Origin: DATLGB01 sp038258425
GTDB taxonomy: Bacteria > Actinomycetota > Thermoleophilia > Solirubrobacterales > Solirubrobacteraceae
Length of the DNA: 64,000 bases
Reading direction: 5' to 3'
NCBI GenBank assembly: GCA_038258425.1
Contig: JBBSPV010000013.1
Span: 16,166-80,165 of the forward strand
A program made the position numbers and the translations under genes. How positions within the stretch are numbered: position 1 is the stretch's first letter; the number at the start of each line of letters is the position of its first letter. The notes below the pieces were generated by a model. The model ran no database searches. It saw nothing but the letters and a program-made list of their open reading frames with translations, and was not told the origin of the DNA. Positions 17,724 through 26,508 of this stretch are shown here, piece by piece.

Positions 17724-19784
17724 ATGTCGTACGCATCCGCAGACAGGATCCGCAACGTCGCCCTGGTCGGGCACCGGGGCGGCGGCAAGACCTCGCTCAT
17801 GGAGGCGCTGCTGTTCGAGGCCGGCACCCTCTCGCGCCTCGGTTCCGTGCAGGCCGGCACGACGGTCTCCGACGCCGACGCCGACGAGCAGGCCCGCAAC
17901 ATGTCGATCGGCGCGAGCCTCGCCTCCTTCGACTGGCAGGGCGTCAAGGTCAACCTCATCGACACGCCGGGCGAGCCGTCCTTCGTCGCCGACGCCCTCG
18001 GCGCGCTGCGCGTGTGCGAGTCCGCGGTGTTCGTCGTCAACGCGGTCATGGGCGTCGAGGTCGGCACCCAGCGGCTGTGGGAGCGCGCCGCCGAGCTCGG
18101 GGTCGCGCGCCTGCTCTACGTCAACCTGCTCGACCGGGAGCGGGCCGACTTCTTCCGCACCCTCGAGGGGCTCAAGGCGGCCTTCGGCCCGCACGTCGTG
18201 GCCACGGAGATCCCGATCGGCGCCGAGCACGACGTGCGCGGCCTCGTCGACCTGATCGACATGCAGGCCTTCGAGTACCAGGGGGCCGGCCAGGACAACC
18301 GCCGCGCGATCCCGATCCCCGACGACCTCGCCGAGCTCGCCCAGACCTACCGCGACCGCCTGATGGACGAGGTGGCCGAGACCTCGGAGGCGCTGATGGA
18401 GCGCTACCTCGAGGGCGAGGAGATCGCCCACGCGGAGATCGTCCACGCGCTCGAGGACGGCACGGAGCACGGCCGCCTGTTCCCCGTCACCTGCGGCGTC
18501 GCCACCGCGCACCTCGGGGCGGACCGTCTGCTGGACGCGATCGTCGAGGACCTGCCCTCGCCGGCCCAGCGCGGCGCGGTCGAGGCCGACGGCGTCACGC
18601 TCGTGCCCGACGCGGACGCGGAGACCTTCGCCTACGTGTTCAAGACCCGCGCCGACCCGTTCGCGGGCCGCGTGAACCTCTTCCGCGTCTACCAGGGCCG
18701 GATGGACCACGACACGCACGTCATGAACACCCGCACCCACCACAAGGAACGGGTCGGCCAGCTGCTCGTGCCCCAGGGCCGGGAGACCACCCAGGTCGAC
18801 GCCCTCGGGCCGGGCGACCTCGGTGCCGTGGCCAAGCTCAAGGAGACGCGCGCCGGGGACTGGCTCGCGGCGCGCGACCAGCCCATCGCCATGCCGGCCA
18901 TCAAGCTGCCGGCGCCGGTGATGGCCTTCGCCATCGAGCCGGCGCGCAAGGGCGACGAGGAGAAGATGCACGTCGCGCTGCTGCGGTTGCAGGAGGAGGA
19001 CCCGACGATCGACCTGCACCGCGACCCGCAGACGGGGGAGCAGATCGTGGCCGGCCTGTCCCAGCTGCACGTCGAGGTGCTCGTCGGCCGCCTCAAGGAC
19101 CGCTTCGGGGTCGAGGTCGAGCTCCACGCCCCACAGGTCCCGTACCGCGAGACGATCCGCAAGCCGGCGACCGCCCACGGTCGCCACAAGAAGCAGACGG
19201 GCGGGCGAGGGCAGTTCGGCGACTGTCACATCACCATCGAGCCGTTCGAGGGCGGCGACTTCGAGTTCGTCAACGAGATCAAGGGCGGCGTGATCCCCGG
19301 CAGCTACATCCCCGCCGTGGAGAAGGGCGTGCGGGAGGCGATGGCCTCCGGTGCGCTCGGCGGCTTTCCGGTGCGGGGAGTGCGGGTGCGGCTCTTCGAC
19401 GGGTCCACCCACCAGGTGGACTCCTCCGAGATGGCCTTCAAGCTCGCGGGCGCCCTCGCCATGCGCGAGGCGCTCGCCGCCGCGGCGCCCGCGCTGCTCG
19501 AGCCGCTCATGGCCGTCACCGTCTCGACGCCCGACCAGCACGTCGGCGATGTCATGGGCGATCTGTCCGCGCGCCGCGGCCGGCCGCTGGGCACCGAGGC
19601 GGTGGGCGGCATGACCGAGGTGCGCGCCGAGGTGCCGATGGCCGAGCTGCTGACCTACGCGCCCGACCTGCGCTCGCTCACCGGTGGGCAGGGCGAGTAC
19701 ACCATGCAGCTCGCCCGCTACGAGGAGGTGCCGGCGCACCTCGCGCAGAAGGTGTGCGCGAGCGCCGTGGCGACGCCCTCGTGA
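17724..19784 (+). CDS. Elongation factor G-like GTPase (EF-G paralogue)
   Basis: 686 residues, colinear with EF-G: G1 GHRGGGKTSL, G3 DTPGEPSF, domain II, domain III (LRLQEEDPTIDLHRDPQTGEQ), domain IV (GGRGQFGDCHITIEPFEGG) and domain V. The G4 motif, NKMD in EF-G, reads NLLD here, and the P-loop has GGG instead of AHID/DAGKT-type residues. It therefore belongs to the EF-G-like paralogues of uncertain role, not to the housekeeping fusA. Strong ribosome-binding site GAGGAG before the ATG. Confidence 0.9.
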   Translation: MSYASADRIRNVALVGHRGGGKTSLMEALLFEAGTLSRLGSVQAGTTVSDADADEQARNMSIGASLASFDWQGVKVNLIDTPGEPSFVADALGALRVCESAVFVVNAVMGVEVGTQRLWERAAELGVARLLYVNLLDRERADFFRTLEGLKAAFGPHVVATEIPIGAEHDVRGLVDLIDMQAFEYQGAGQDNRRAIPIPDDLAELAQTYRDRLMDEVAETSEALMERYLEGEEIAHAEIVHALEDGTEHGRLFPVTCGVATAHLGADRLLDAIVEDLPSPAQRGAVEADGVTLVPDADAETFAYVFKTRADPFAGRVNLFRVYQGRMDHDTHVMNTRTHHKERVGQLLVPQGRETTQVDALGPGDLGAVAKLKETRAGDWLAARDQPIAMPAIKLPAPVMAFAIEPARKGDEEKMHVALLRLQEEDPTIDLHRDPQTGEQIVAGLSQLHVEVLVGRLKDRFGVEVELHAPQVPYRETIRKPATAHGRHKKQTGGRGQFGDCHITIEPFEGGDFEFVNEIKGGVIPGSYIPAVEKGVREAMASGALGGFPVRGVRVRLFDGSTHQVDSSEMAFKLAGALAMREALAAAAPALLEPLMAVTVSTPDQHVGDVMGDLSARRGRPLGTEAVGGMTEVRAEVPMAELLTYAPDLRSLTGGQGEYTMQLARYEEVPAHLAQKVCASAVATPS

Positions 19785-19810
19785 CGACGGGCGGGGCGTA
19801 CACTCGCCGC

Positions 19811-20548
19811 GTGTCGCCCCTGCGCCACCGCGATATCAAGACCAACCGCGCGGACGTCGTCTGCGACGTGTGCGGGCGGACGCTGCTGCGGGGCGAGGAC
19901 GCCGAGCCCTTCCTCGCCGGAGGTCAGCGGCGGCTCGTCTGCGAGCTGTGCACCGTCCGTGCCGCGCACGAGGGCTGGATCCGCGAGTCCGGCGCCGACG
20001 AGCTCGAGACGCGCGTGCCGCGCCACGACGGGCGGCGCGGCCTCATCGGGCGCCTGCGGGCCCGGCGGGAGACGGGCGAGCCCGTCGAGGACGAGGCGCT
20101 CGAGGAGGAGCTGCATCCGGCGCTCGCGGCCGAGCTCGAGCACCATCCCGTGGTGACCGAGCGCCCGCGGCGCCCGCCGCCCCCGCCGCCGCCGGATCCC
20201 GCGCGCGAGTCCCGCCAGGTGCGGGCGGTGCCGACCAACGCCGAGCTGAAGATGGAGCGCGCCATCGACGTCTTCAACGGCTCGGAGCACCCGCGCACGG
20301 TGGCCGGTGTCGCCCGCTCGCTCGGGATCCCCGAGGTGAGCGTCCGGACGTCGGAGCCCGAGCCGAGCGTCGTCTCGATCTACGTCATGTGGGAGCTCAG
20401 CTGGTACCGCTACGAGGTCGACCTCTCCGACGAGGCCGGCGGCGCGCGGCGGGTCGCCCAGGGTGCCGAGCTCGGCGAGCTGGAGTCCGGCGTGCGGGTC
20501 ATCAACGCGACCGCGGACGAGCGGGGCAACGTCGCGCTGGCCGGCTGA
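19811..20548 (+). CDS. Zinc-ribbon protein of unknown function
   Basis: 245 residues. An N-terminal zinc-ribbon candidate has two CxxC pairs (CDVC near residue 19, CELC near 45). A charged linker with a poly-Pro run follows, then a C-terminal globular domain of about 100 residues (AIDVFNGSEHPRTVAGVARS, WELSWYRYEVDL). Start is GTG 19811; an in-frame GTG at 19781 would overlap the EF-G-like stop as GTGA and add 10 residues. The C-terminal domain suggests DNA- or RNA-associated regulation, but nothing proves it. Confidence 0.75.
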   Translation: MSPLRHRDIKTNRADVVCDVCGRTLLRGEDAEPFLAGGQRRLVCELCTVRAAHEGWIRESGADELETRVPRHDGRRGLIGRLRARRETGEPVEDEALEEELHPALAAELEHHPVVTERPRRPPPPPPPDPARESRQVRAVPTNAELKMERAIDVFNGSEHPRTVAGVARSLGIPEVSVRTSEPEPSVVSIYVMWELSWYRYEVDLSDEAGGARRVAQGAELGELESGVRVINATADERGNVALAG

Positions 20549-20591
20549 AGCGGCGACGCGGCCGTCGGACGGTGGCTAGGATGCCCGCGCG

Positions 20592-20825
20592 ATGATCTAC
20601 TCCGTGGTCCCCGAGGAGCTCACGGGCGAGCTCTACGACCGGCTCGTCGACTACTACGACGGCGACCCGAACGTGACTGTCATCGTGGACCGCCGCCGGT
20701 CCTCCCGCCGCGCCGCCGGCCCGGCCGAGGGCGGCGGCCAGCGAGAGCGGCGCGACCGCCGGCGCAGCCGCGTGCCGGGCGAGTTCCCGCCCATCGACGC
20801 CCCCGCCGGCGACGACGAGCTGTAG
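20592..20825 (+). CDS. Small conserved protein of unknown function
   Basis: 77 residues. The N-terminal half is ordered (YSVVPEELTGELYDRLVDYY, then VTVIVDRRRSSRR), the C-terminal half is Arg/Gly/Asp-rich and likely disordered. TAGGAT at 20577-20582 lies 9 nt before the ATG, so the transcript is probably leaderless. No function assigned. Confidence 0.7.
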   Translation: MIYSVVPEELTGELYDRLVDYYDGDPNVTVIVDRRRSSRRAAGPAEGGGQRERRDRRRSRVPGEFPPIDAPAGDDEL

Positions 20826-20846
20826 CCCAGGCGCGACGCGCCCGGG
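20826..20846. terminator. Short hairpin between convergent genes
   Basis: GGCGC (20830-20834) and GCGCC (20838-20842) with extra flanking pairs form a short hairpin directly after the stop of the 77-residue gene and before the convergent gene ending at 20869. No T-tract; weak. Confidence 0.35.
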
Positions 20847-20868
20847 TGGGACGTCAGGTCCCGCTCGC

Positions 20869-21453
20869 TCACTTCGTGCGGCGCAGCAGCGCCCGGCGCA
20901 GCGGCGGCCGGCTGTGGTCGGTCTGGGCGAGCACGCCGTTGACCGCCACGAGGCCCGCGCCCGACACGATGTTGACGTTCGCGAGCGCGCCGATAGCGCG
21001 CTGGATGCGGGCGGCGCCCTTCGGGGTCTCGGGCGCCGGCACCGTGCCCGTGTCGACCGGAACCGCGCCCTCTGGGGCCTGTCGCGCGAGCTGGGCCCCG
21101 AGGATGCCGGTGGCCACGCCGGACACGACCGCCACGCCCATGAGGGCGTCCTTGGCCGTCGAGAGCGTCCGCTCGCGATCGGAGAGCTTGCCGGGCCGCG
21201 CCTCGGTGAAGCGCGCGGCGAGCCAGCCGATCGACGCGGCGCCCAGGCCGGCGGCGTTGATCGCGTTGTAGCCGTTCCACGCGGCGTTCGTGACCTTGCC
21301 ACGCTCTGTGTGGCTCTCGATGCGCCGCAGCGACGGGTTGTGGGCGAACTTGCCGAACATGGAGCCGCCGAGCCAGGCGGCAAGGCCGACGTCGTGGGCG
21401 GCGCGGGCGGTGTTCGCGACGGCGTCGCCGCCGGGATTGCTCAAGGCTGTCAT
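20869..21453 (-). CDS. Membrane protein of unknown function
   Basis: 194 residues with several moderately hydrophobic helices: VGLAAWLGGSMFGKFAHNPS near the start, GYNAINAAGLGAASIGWLAA, DALMGVAVVSGVATGILGAQ, and NVNIVSGAGLVAVNGVLAQ near the end. Basic C-terminus. Start ATG 21453 (MTALSNPGG) is preferred to an upstream codon at 21555 that would overlap the divergent gene. The pattern is an integral membrane protein with about four helices. Confidence 0.75.
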   Translation of the reverse strand: MTALSNPGGDAVANTARAAHDVGLAAWLGGSMFGKFAHNPSLRRIESHTERGKVTNAAWNGYNAINAAGLGAASIGWLAARFTEARPGKLSDRERTLSTAKDALMGVAVVSGVATGILGAQLARQAPEGAVPVDTGTVPAPETPKGAARIQRAIGALANVNIVSGAGLVAVNGVLAQTDHSRPPLRRALLRRTK

Positions 21454-21547
21454 CCATAGGTGCTGCCCCGCCCGCTTCGCGCCGACGCGCCTTCCGTCGC
21501 CTGACCGCCCCAGAGGCGGTCGGGTCGGCGCGTCTACGCTCCAACGC

Positions 21548-21802
21548 ATGGTCATGCTCCGCTACGGGCTGCCGGGGGTGCTCGTCGTCGCGGGCGTCGT
21601 CATCTTCGTCACCGTCGACGGGTCCGTGCGCTACGACGGCCTGGCGATGTGCCTCGGCTCGGCGCTCGCCCTGCTGGTGCTGACCTTCCTCGTGCGCATC
21701 GGCAACGCCGGCGAGCGCGACCGCGACGAGGAGGAAGCCGCCCGTCGCTACCTCGCCGAGCACGGGCACTGGCCGGACGAGCGGCCACGCCGTCGCGCCT
21801 AG
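21548..21802 (+). CDS. Small two-helix membrane protein
   Basis: 84 residues: two predicted membrane helices (LPGVLVVAGVVIFVTV and LAMCLGSALALLVLTFLV) and a charged cytoplasmic tail with EEEAARRYLAEHGHWPDE. Start ATG 21548, or ATG 21554 two codons later. Divergent from the gene at 20869-21453. Unknown function. Confidence 0.65.
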   Translation: MVMLRYGLPGVLVVAGVVIFVTVDGSVRYDGLAMCLGSALALLVLTFLVRIGNAGERDRDEEEAARRYLAEHGHWPDERPRRRA

Positions 21803-21824
21803 CCGGCCGGGACGACCGTCCGGG

Positions 21825-22442
21825 TCAGGCCGCGGAGCGCCGCCCAGCCCGCCGCCGCACCCGCGGGATGATGAACAGGCCGAGCCACAGCCACTTCGCC
21901 AGCGACGGCGACACCGCGTAGGCGACCGGGATCGAGCCGAAGAAGACGGCCGCGACGATGGCCATGTCGGTGAGCGGGGCCCGTTCGTCGCGCGCGGTGG
22001 CCGTGGGTCCCTGGAGCCCGTCGTGGATCGCGATCGCCTCCGTGATCCCGTCGAGGAGGGCCGCGAGGCCGACGTTGACGGCGTAGAGCGCGACGGCCGG
22101 CGCCCCGTCGTAGTCGCCGAGCACCGCGGTGGTGAACGGCATCAGCGCGATCAGCGCCAGGAGCACCATGTTGGCGAGGACCAGGCGCCCGTTGGAGCGC
22201 TGCAGGCCGGAGAACAGCTTGTGGTGGCCGTACCAGAACCGGCCCATGACAGCGAAGCCGATCACGTACGTCGTCAGGTCCTTGGAGAGCTTGGACAGCG
22301 CGTCGGCGAGCTCGGCCTCCGGCACGGTCGGCACGTGGACGTTGAGCACCAGCAGCGTGATCGCGATGGCGAAGACACCGTCGCTGAACGCCCCGACGCG
22401 ATCGAGCTCCTTCTGCTCGCTTGGCGTCGGCGTCGGGCTCAC
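21825..22442 (-). CDS. TMEM175-family potassium channel-like protein
   Basis: 205 residues, six hydrophobic segments. The hallmark R...FSDGVFAIAITLLVL of helix 1 (about 16-33) is present, followed by LTTYVIGFAVMGRFWYGHHKLF. Bacterial TMEM175 proteins are tetrameric K+ leak channels whose filter is formed by hydrophobic residues of helix 1 (established for the family). The last segment ends in a basic tail. Divergent from the arginase-family gene. Confidence 0.88.
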   Translation of the reverse strand: MSPTPTPSEQKELDRVGAFSDGVFAIAITLLVLNVHVPTVPEAELADALSKLSKDLTTYVIGFAVMGRFWYGHHKLFSGLQRSNGRLVLANMVLLALIALMPFTTAVLGDYDGAPAVALYAVNVGLAALLDGITEAIAIHDGLQGPTATARDERAPLTDMAIVAAVFFGSIPVAYAVSPSLAKWLWLGLFIIPRVRRRAGRRSAA

Positions 22443-22490
22443 GGCCGCGCGGAGCGTAATTCATCGGCCCGTCCGCCACACTTGGGAGCT

Positions 22491-23456
22491 GTGGACGCGT
22501 CGGCACCGTTGATCGATCCCGCACCGCGGACCTTCTTCGGGGTGCCGAGCGTGCCCGACCTCGCGGCGCTCGACGCGCAGGTGGCGTTCCTCGGCGTGCC
22601 CTACGACGGCGGCACGCCGCAGCCCGGGCTCGCGACCGGCCAGCGGGGCGGCCCCGCGGCGGCGCGGGAGGCGACGGAGGCCCAGTTCGCCTATCCCCGG
22701 CCCGGGGCCGCGGGCGACCGGGGCGCCGAGGGCTGGTACGACGTGGAGACCGATCGCGACCTGCTCGTCGGCGTGACCATGGCCGACGCCGGCGACGTCG
22801 CGATCCAGGGCGCCGACACCGACGGCAACCACCGGCGCATCGCCGGCGCCGCGCGGCGGATCGCTGAGCGCGGGGCGCTGTTGGCCGCCATCGGAGGCGA
22901 CCACTCCGTCAGCTTCCCCCTCGCGACCGGCCTCGAGCCGCTCGGACCCTTCGACGTCGTCCACGTCGACGCGCATGCCGACTTCTACGACGAGCTCGAC
23001 GGCGCGCGGCTCACGGGCGCCAGCCAGCTGCGGCGCCTGGCGGAGCTCCCGCACGTCGGCACGGTCACCGCTCTCGGGATCCGCAACGTGGACCGGGCGG
23101 AGATGGAGGCCATGCGGGAGCTCGGGGCCCGGTGGGCGACGACGCTCGACGTGCTCGACCGCGGACCCGGCGACGTCGTGCACGAGACGGTCGCGGACGC
23201 GGCGGCGCTGTACGTCTCGATCGACCTCGACGTGCTCGACGCCTCGGTCGCTCCCGGGCACTCGCTGCCCGAGCCGGGCGGGCTGGACTACCGGCAGCTG
23301 CGCGCGCTGCTCGCCGAGGTGGCGCGCCGCGGGCGGGTGGTCGGCTTCGACGTCGTCGAGCTCAATCCCGCGCGCGACCCGTCCGGCATCACGTCGCGGG
23401 TCGCGACCTGGATCGTCACCCACCTGCTCGGCGAGATCTTCGCCCGGCCGCGCTGA
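22491..23456 (+). CDS. Arginase/agmatinase/formiminoglutamase family protein
   Basis: 321 residues of ureohydrolase fold. Metal-binding motifs are complete: GGDHSVSFPLATGL, VVHVDAHADFYDEL, and SIDLDVLDASVAPGHSLPEPGG. The enzyme would hydrolyse a guanidino compound with a Mn2+ pair; the substrate cannot be told. Start GTG 22491 gives DASAPLIDPAPRTFFGVP, typical for the family. Confidence 0.92.
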   Translation: MDASAPLIDPAPRTFFGVPSVPDLAALDAQVAFLGVPYDGGTPQPGLATGQRGGPAAAREATEAQFAYPRPGAAGDRGAEGWYDVETDRDLLVGVTMADAGDVAIQGADTDGNHRRIAGAARRIAERGALLAAIGGDHSVSFPLATGLEPLGPFDVVHVDAHADFYDELDGARLTGASQLRRLAELPHVGTVTALGIRNVDRAEMEAMRELGARWATTLDVLDRGPGDVVHETVADAAALYVSIDLDVLDASVAPGHSLPEPGGLDYRQLRALLAEVARRGRVVGFDVVELNPARDPSGITSRVATWIVTHLLGEIFARPR

Positions 23457-23569
23457 GGGGCGTGTCGCCGTCGGCGCACCGCCGCCCGTTCGCGAGCGCC
23501 GCCTGAACGCGCGCCGCCCAGCCGCCCCCGCGACGGAGGGCTGGCCGGCCGTGCGTCGAAGTCCGCCGC

Positions 23570-24274
23570 GTGAACGACCGCGCCCGCCGGCTGGAGCGCC
23601 GGCTCCAGCTGCCGCTGCTCGTCGCCGCGCTGCTGACCATCCCCGCGATCGCGGTGGGGGAGTCCGACGTCTCCGGCTTCTGGGCGGGCGTGGCGGACGT
23701 GCTCAACTGGGGTACCTGGCTCGCGTTCGTCGTCGAGGCCGTGCTCATGCTGCGGGTCGTCGACGACCCGCGCCGGTGGCTGCGCGACCATCCGCTGGAG
23801 GTCGTGATCGTCGTCCTCGCCCCGCCGGTGCTTCCCGTCAGCCTGCAGGCCGCCCGGGCGCTGCGGTTGCTGCGGCTGCTGCGGGTCCTGCGGGCCGCGC
23901 AGCTCACCCGCCGGCTGTGGAGCGGCGAGGGCGTCCGGGACGCGGCCGTGCTCGCCGTCCTCACGGTGCTCGCCGGCGGCGAGGCGTTCACCGCGGTGGA
24001 GCGCGGCCATCATCCGGGCCAGGTCATCTCCGTCTGGGACGGGGTGTGGTGGGCCGTCGAGACGGTGACCACGGTGGGCTACGGCGACTTCGTGCCGGTG
24101 ACCGTCCTCGGCCGCGTCATCGGCATCGTCGTCATGATCGTCGGGATCGGCTTCGTGGCCATCGTCACGGCCGGCGCCGCGGAGCGCTTCATCCGCCAGC
24201 GCCGGCGCGAGGCCCGGGCGGTGGAGGACCGCTTGGACGAGATCGTCGAGCGGCTCGACGCGCTCGACCGGTGA
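23570..24274 (+). CDS. Voltage-gated-type potassium channel
   Basis: 234 residues. Helices at about 15-35 and 42-62, then an arginine-bearing helix (ALRLLRLLRVLRAAQLTRRLW) resembling a voltage sensor S4, a pore helix WWAVETVTT with the filter TVGYGDF, and the last helix (VIGIVVMIVGIGFVAIVTAG). A C-terminal coiled-coil of about 35 residues (VEDRLDEIVERLDALD) could tetramerise. GTG start 23570. The filter gives high confidence of K+ selectivity. Confidence 0.92.
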   Translation: MNDRARRLERRLQLPLLVAALLTIPAIAVGESDVSGFWAGVADVLNWGTWLAFVVEAVLMLRVVDDPRRWLRDHPLEVVIVVLAPPVLPVSLQAARALRLLRLLRVLRAAQLTRRLWSGEGVRDAAVLAVLTVLAGGEAFTAVERGHHPGQVISVWDGVWWAVETVTTVGYGDFVPVTVLGRVIGIVVMIVGIGFVAIVTAGAAERFIRQRRREARAVEDRLDEIVERLDALDR

Positions 24275-24281
24275 GCTCGCC

Positions 24282-24643
24282 GTGTCGATTCTCCGCATCT
24301 CGTTCGTCACCAGGGCACCACCCCGACCCCGCCGTCGGAGGCCTGGGACCACCTCTCCGACGAGGAGAAGGGCGCGGTCTACGCCGCCTACCAGGCCCTC
24401 AACGAGACGCCCGGCTTCACCTCCGGCGGCCAGATGCAGCCCCCGGACACGGCCACCACCGTGCGGGTGCAGGACGGCAGGACGCTGACCACCGACGGCC
24501 CGTTCGCCGAGCTCAAGGAGGCGATCGGCGGCTACGGCTTCTTCGAGGCCGACGACCTCGACGCGGCGATCGAGCTCGCCGCGCGGATCCCGGCGGCGCG
24601 CATGGGCGGCGCCGTCGAGGTGCGGCCGATGGTGGAGCGCTAG
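24282..24643 (+). pseudogene. YCII-related protein, frame-disrupted at the 5' end
   Basis: From about 24300 the frame encodes a normal YCII/DGPF-type protein (RHQGTTPTPPSEAWDHLSDE, then TTDGPFAELKEAIGGYGFF and IPAARMGGAVEVRPMVER), but this frame has no ATG, GTG or TTG before the internal ATG at 24434. A GTG at 24282 begins SILRI in another frame, and adding one base between about 24297 and 24300 would join it to the conserved part. A one-base deletion (real or a sequence error) is the simplest explanation. YCII genes of this type usually precede the sigma factor found next. Confidence 0.65.
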
Positions 24644-25824
24644 CCGTCCTCGAGCAGGCCTTCCGCGACCGGTGGGGCTACGTCCTCGCCGCCCTGATCG
24701 GCTTCCTCGGCGACTTCGACCTCGCCGAGGACGCCGCGCAGGACGCGTTCGCGATCGCCGCGGAGCGCTGGCCCCGCGACGGCGTCCCGGCCAACCCCGG
24801 CGCCTGGCTCGTCACGACGGCGCGCAACCGGGCCATCGATCGCCTGCGCCGCGACCGGACGCTGGCCGCGAAGACCCGCCTACTCGAGGCCCCCGAGGCC
24901 GCGGAGGACACCGTGGACGAGACGACCTTCCCCGACGAGCGGCTCGAGCTCGTCTTCACCTGCTGCCATCCGGCGCTCGCCACGGACGCCCAGGTCGCCC
25001 TGACCCTGCGCACGCTCGGCGGCCTGAGCACGGACGCGATCGCCCGGGCCTTCCTCGTCGCCGAGCCGGCGATGGCGCAGCGCCTCGTACGGGCCAAGCG
25101 CAAGATCCGGACCGCCGGGATCCCCTTCCGGGTGCCGCCGCCGCACCTGCTGCCCGATCGGCTCGCCGCCGTGCTCGCCGTCGTCTATCTCATCTTCAAC
25201 GAGGGCTACGCCGGCCGGGGCCACCTCGTCGCCGAGGCGGTGCGGCTCGGGCGGGCGCTCGCCGAGCTCATGCCCGACGAGCCGGAGGCGCACGGCCTGC
25301 TGGCGCTCATGCTCCTGCACGACGCGCGCCGGGAGGCGCGCTTCGACGGCGGCGAGCTGGTCCTGCTCGCCGACCAGGACCGGTCGCGCTACGACGCGGG
25401 ACAGATCGCGGCGGGCCGCGCGGCGCTGCACCGCGCCCTCGCGCTGCACGGTCGCGGCCCGTACGTCGTGCAGGCGGCCATCGCCTCCCTGCACGCCGAC
25501 GAGCCACGCGACTGGCCGCAGATCGCGGCCCTCTACGGTGAGCTGGCCCGGCTCACCGACTCGCCGGTCGTCGAGCTCGGCCGGGCGGTCGCGGTCGCCG
25601 AGACGGACGGTCCCGCGGCGGGGCTGGCGCTCGCCGACGGTCTCGGGCTCGAGGACTACCGCTACCTGCACGCGACGCGGGGCGAGCTGTTGCGCCGCCT
25701 CGGGCGCACGGCGGCGGCCCGCGCCGCCTTCTCCCGCGCGCTCGCCCTGGTCCACGACGACGCCGAGCGACGCCTGCTCGAGCGCCGGCTGGCCGAGCTC
25801 GATCCCTCGCCCGAAGGCCGGTGA
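24643..25824 (+). CDS. ECF-like sigma factor of the DUF6596 (YCII-linked) group, start unclear
   Basis: About 393 residues. Sigma region 2 begins FRDRWGYVLAALIGFLGDFD and continues AEDAAQDAFAIAAERWP; region 4 has TLRTLGGLSTDAIARAFLV. The C-terminal 230 residues form the helical domain of this group (VVYLIFNEGYAGRGHLVAEA, then EARFDGGELVLLADQDRSR). The coordinates mark where homology starts: no ATG, GTG or TTG exists in frame near 24580-24700, so the start is either non-standard or lost. Together with the broken YCII gene this suggests decay, or an error in the sequence. Confidence 0.75.
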   Translation, partial: AVLEQAFRDRWGYVLAALIGFLGDFDLAEDAAQDAFAIAAERWPRDGVPANPGAWLVTTARNRAIDRLRRDRTLAAKTRLLEAPEAAEDTVDETTFPDERLELVFTCCHPALATDAQVALTLRTLGGLSTDAIARAFLVAEPAMAQRLVRAKRKIRTAGIPFRVPPPHLLPDRLAAVLAVVYLIFNEGYAGRGHLVAEAVRLGRALAELMPDEPEAHGLLALMLLHDARREARFDGGELVLLADQDRSRYDAGQIAAGRAALHRALALHGRGPYVVQAAIASLHADEPRDWPQIAALYGELARLTDSPVVELGRAVAVAETDGPAAGLALADGLGLEDYRYLHATRGELLRRLGRTAAARAAFSRALALVHDDAERRLLERRLAELDPSPEGR

Positions 25825-26301
25825 CCTGCGCTCCGGTCCGTACGACACCCGGGCGCGCGTCGACGCGTGCCGCCGCGAAGCTCGAGGCTCACCTGACCGC
25901 GTACGACGCGCTGCGGCGCGAAGCCGGATCCGGGCCGGCCTCGCCTGAAGCCCACCGAGTCGCGGCTGCACTACGAGGTCGGCGACGGGATCCGGCTGGC
26001 TGCGGATGACTTCCGCCGGCCCTCCGAGGCGTTTCTCGCCGGGCTCGAGCGCCGGTTCGTGTGGCGCCGCGGGCGCTGCACCTCGGCGAGGAGCTCGGCG
26101 CCCTGGTCGAGGCTGCGGAGCGCCTCGGCCAAGCCGGGTCCGGTGCGGCCGGCGGCCGGCAGGAACGCGCGGCGGCGGCCGTTGACCGGCGTGGACGACC
26201 CGTCCGTCACGTCGGCCGGCACGAGCACGACGGTGGCGTCGAGCTTCAGCAGCCGCAGGCCAAGCACGCGCGCCCGCACCGACGCCTCGACGAGGACGCC
26301 G
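25825..26301. other. 477-bp stretch with no convincing gene
   Basis: Short open frames exist on both strands but none has a family signature or balanced composition. The plus-strand piece around 25947-26070 reads KPTESRLHYEVGDGIRLAAD in one frame and could be a remnant of a gene. The minus-strand frame 25971-26447 has a protein-like patch (LRLLKLDATVVLVPADVTDG) but a basic, low-complexity remainder. I read this as decayed coding DNA following the disrupted YCII/sigma pair. Confidence 0.4.
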
Positions 26302-26508
26302 TCAGTTAGGGCTCGACGACGATCGGGGACGGCCGTCAGCCCGAGCGGAGCCGAGCTGCGCACCACGCGGGGGCCGGCGCTCGCTGAACTCCTCGAGGCT
26401 CTTCGACGCCCGCGCCAATCCCTCCAGGATCTGCGCGTAGCGCTCACGCCCCGCCTTCGCGCCGACCACGTACCCGACCGCGAAGACCGTCAGCTCCGAG
26501 AGCTTCAC
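26302..26508 (-). CDS. Small YtxH-like membrane-associated protein
   Basis: 68 residues. The N-terminal helix LTVFAVGYVVGAKAGRERYAQI matches the start of small actinobacterial proteins with a glycine-containing helix followed by KAGRERY. The rest is charged and basic. GTG start at 26508 overlaps the stop of the upstream gene (GTGA at 26505-26508), so it is translated with it. Confidence 0.65.
   Translation of the reverse strand: MKLSELTVFAVGYVVGAKAGRERYAQILEGLARASKSLEEFSERRPPRGAQLGSARADGRPRSSSSPN

Noticed and set aside
25971..26447. A 158-codon minus-strand frame
   Set aside because: Only a short central patch looks protein-like, and it overlaps the better supported 26302-26508 gene in another frame.
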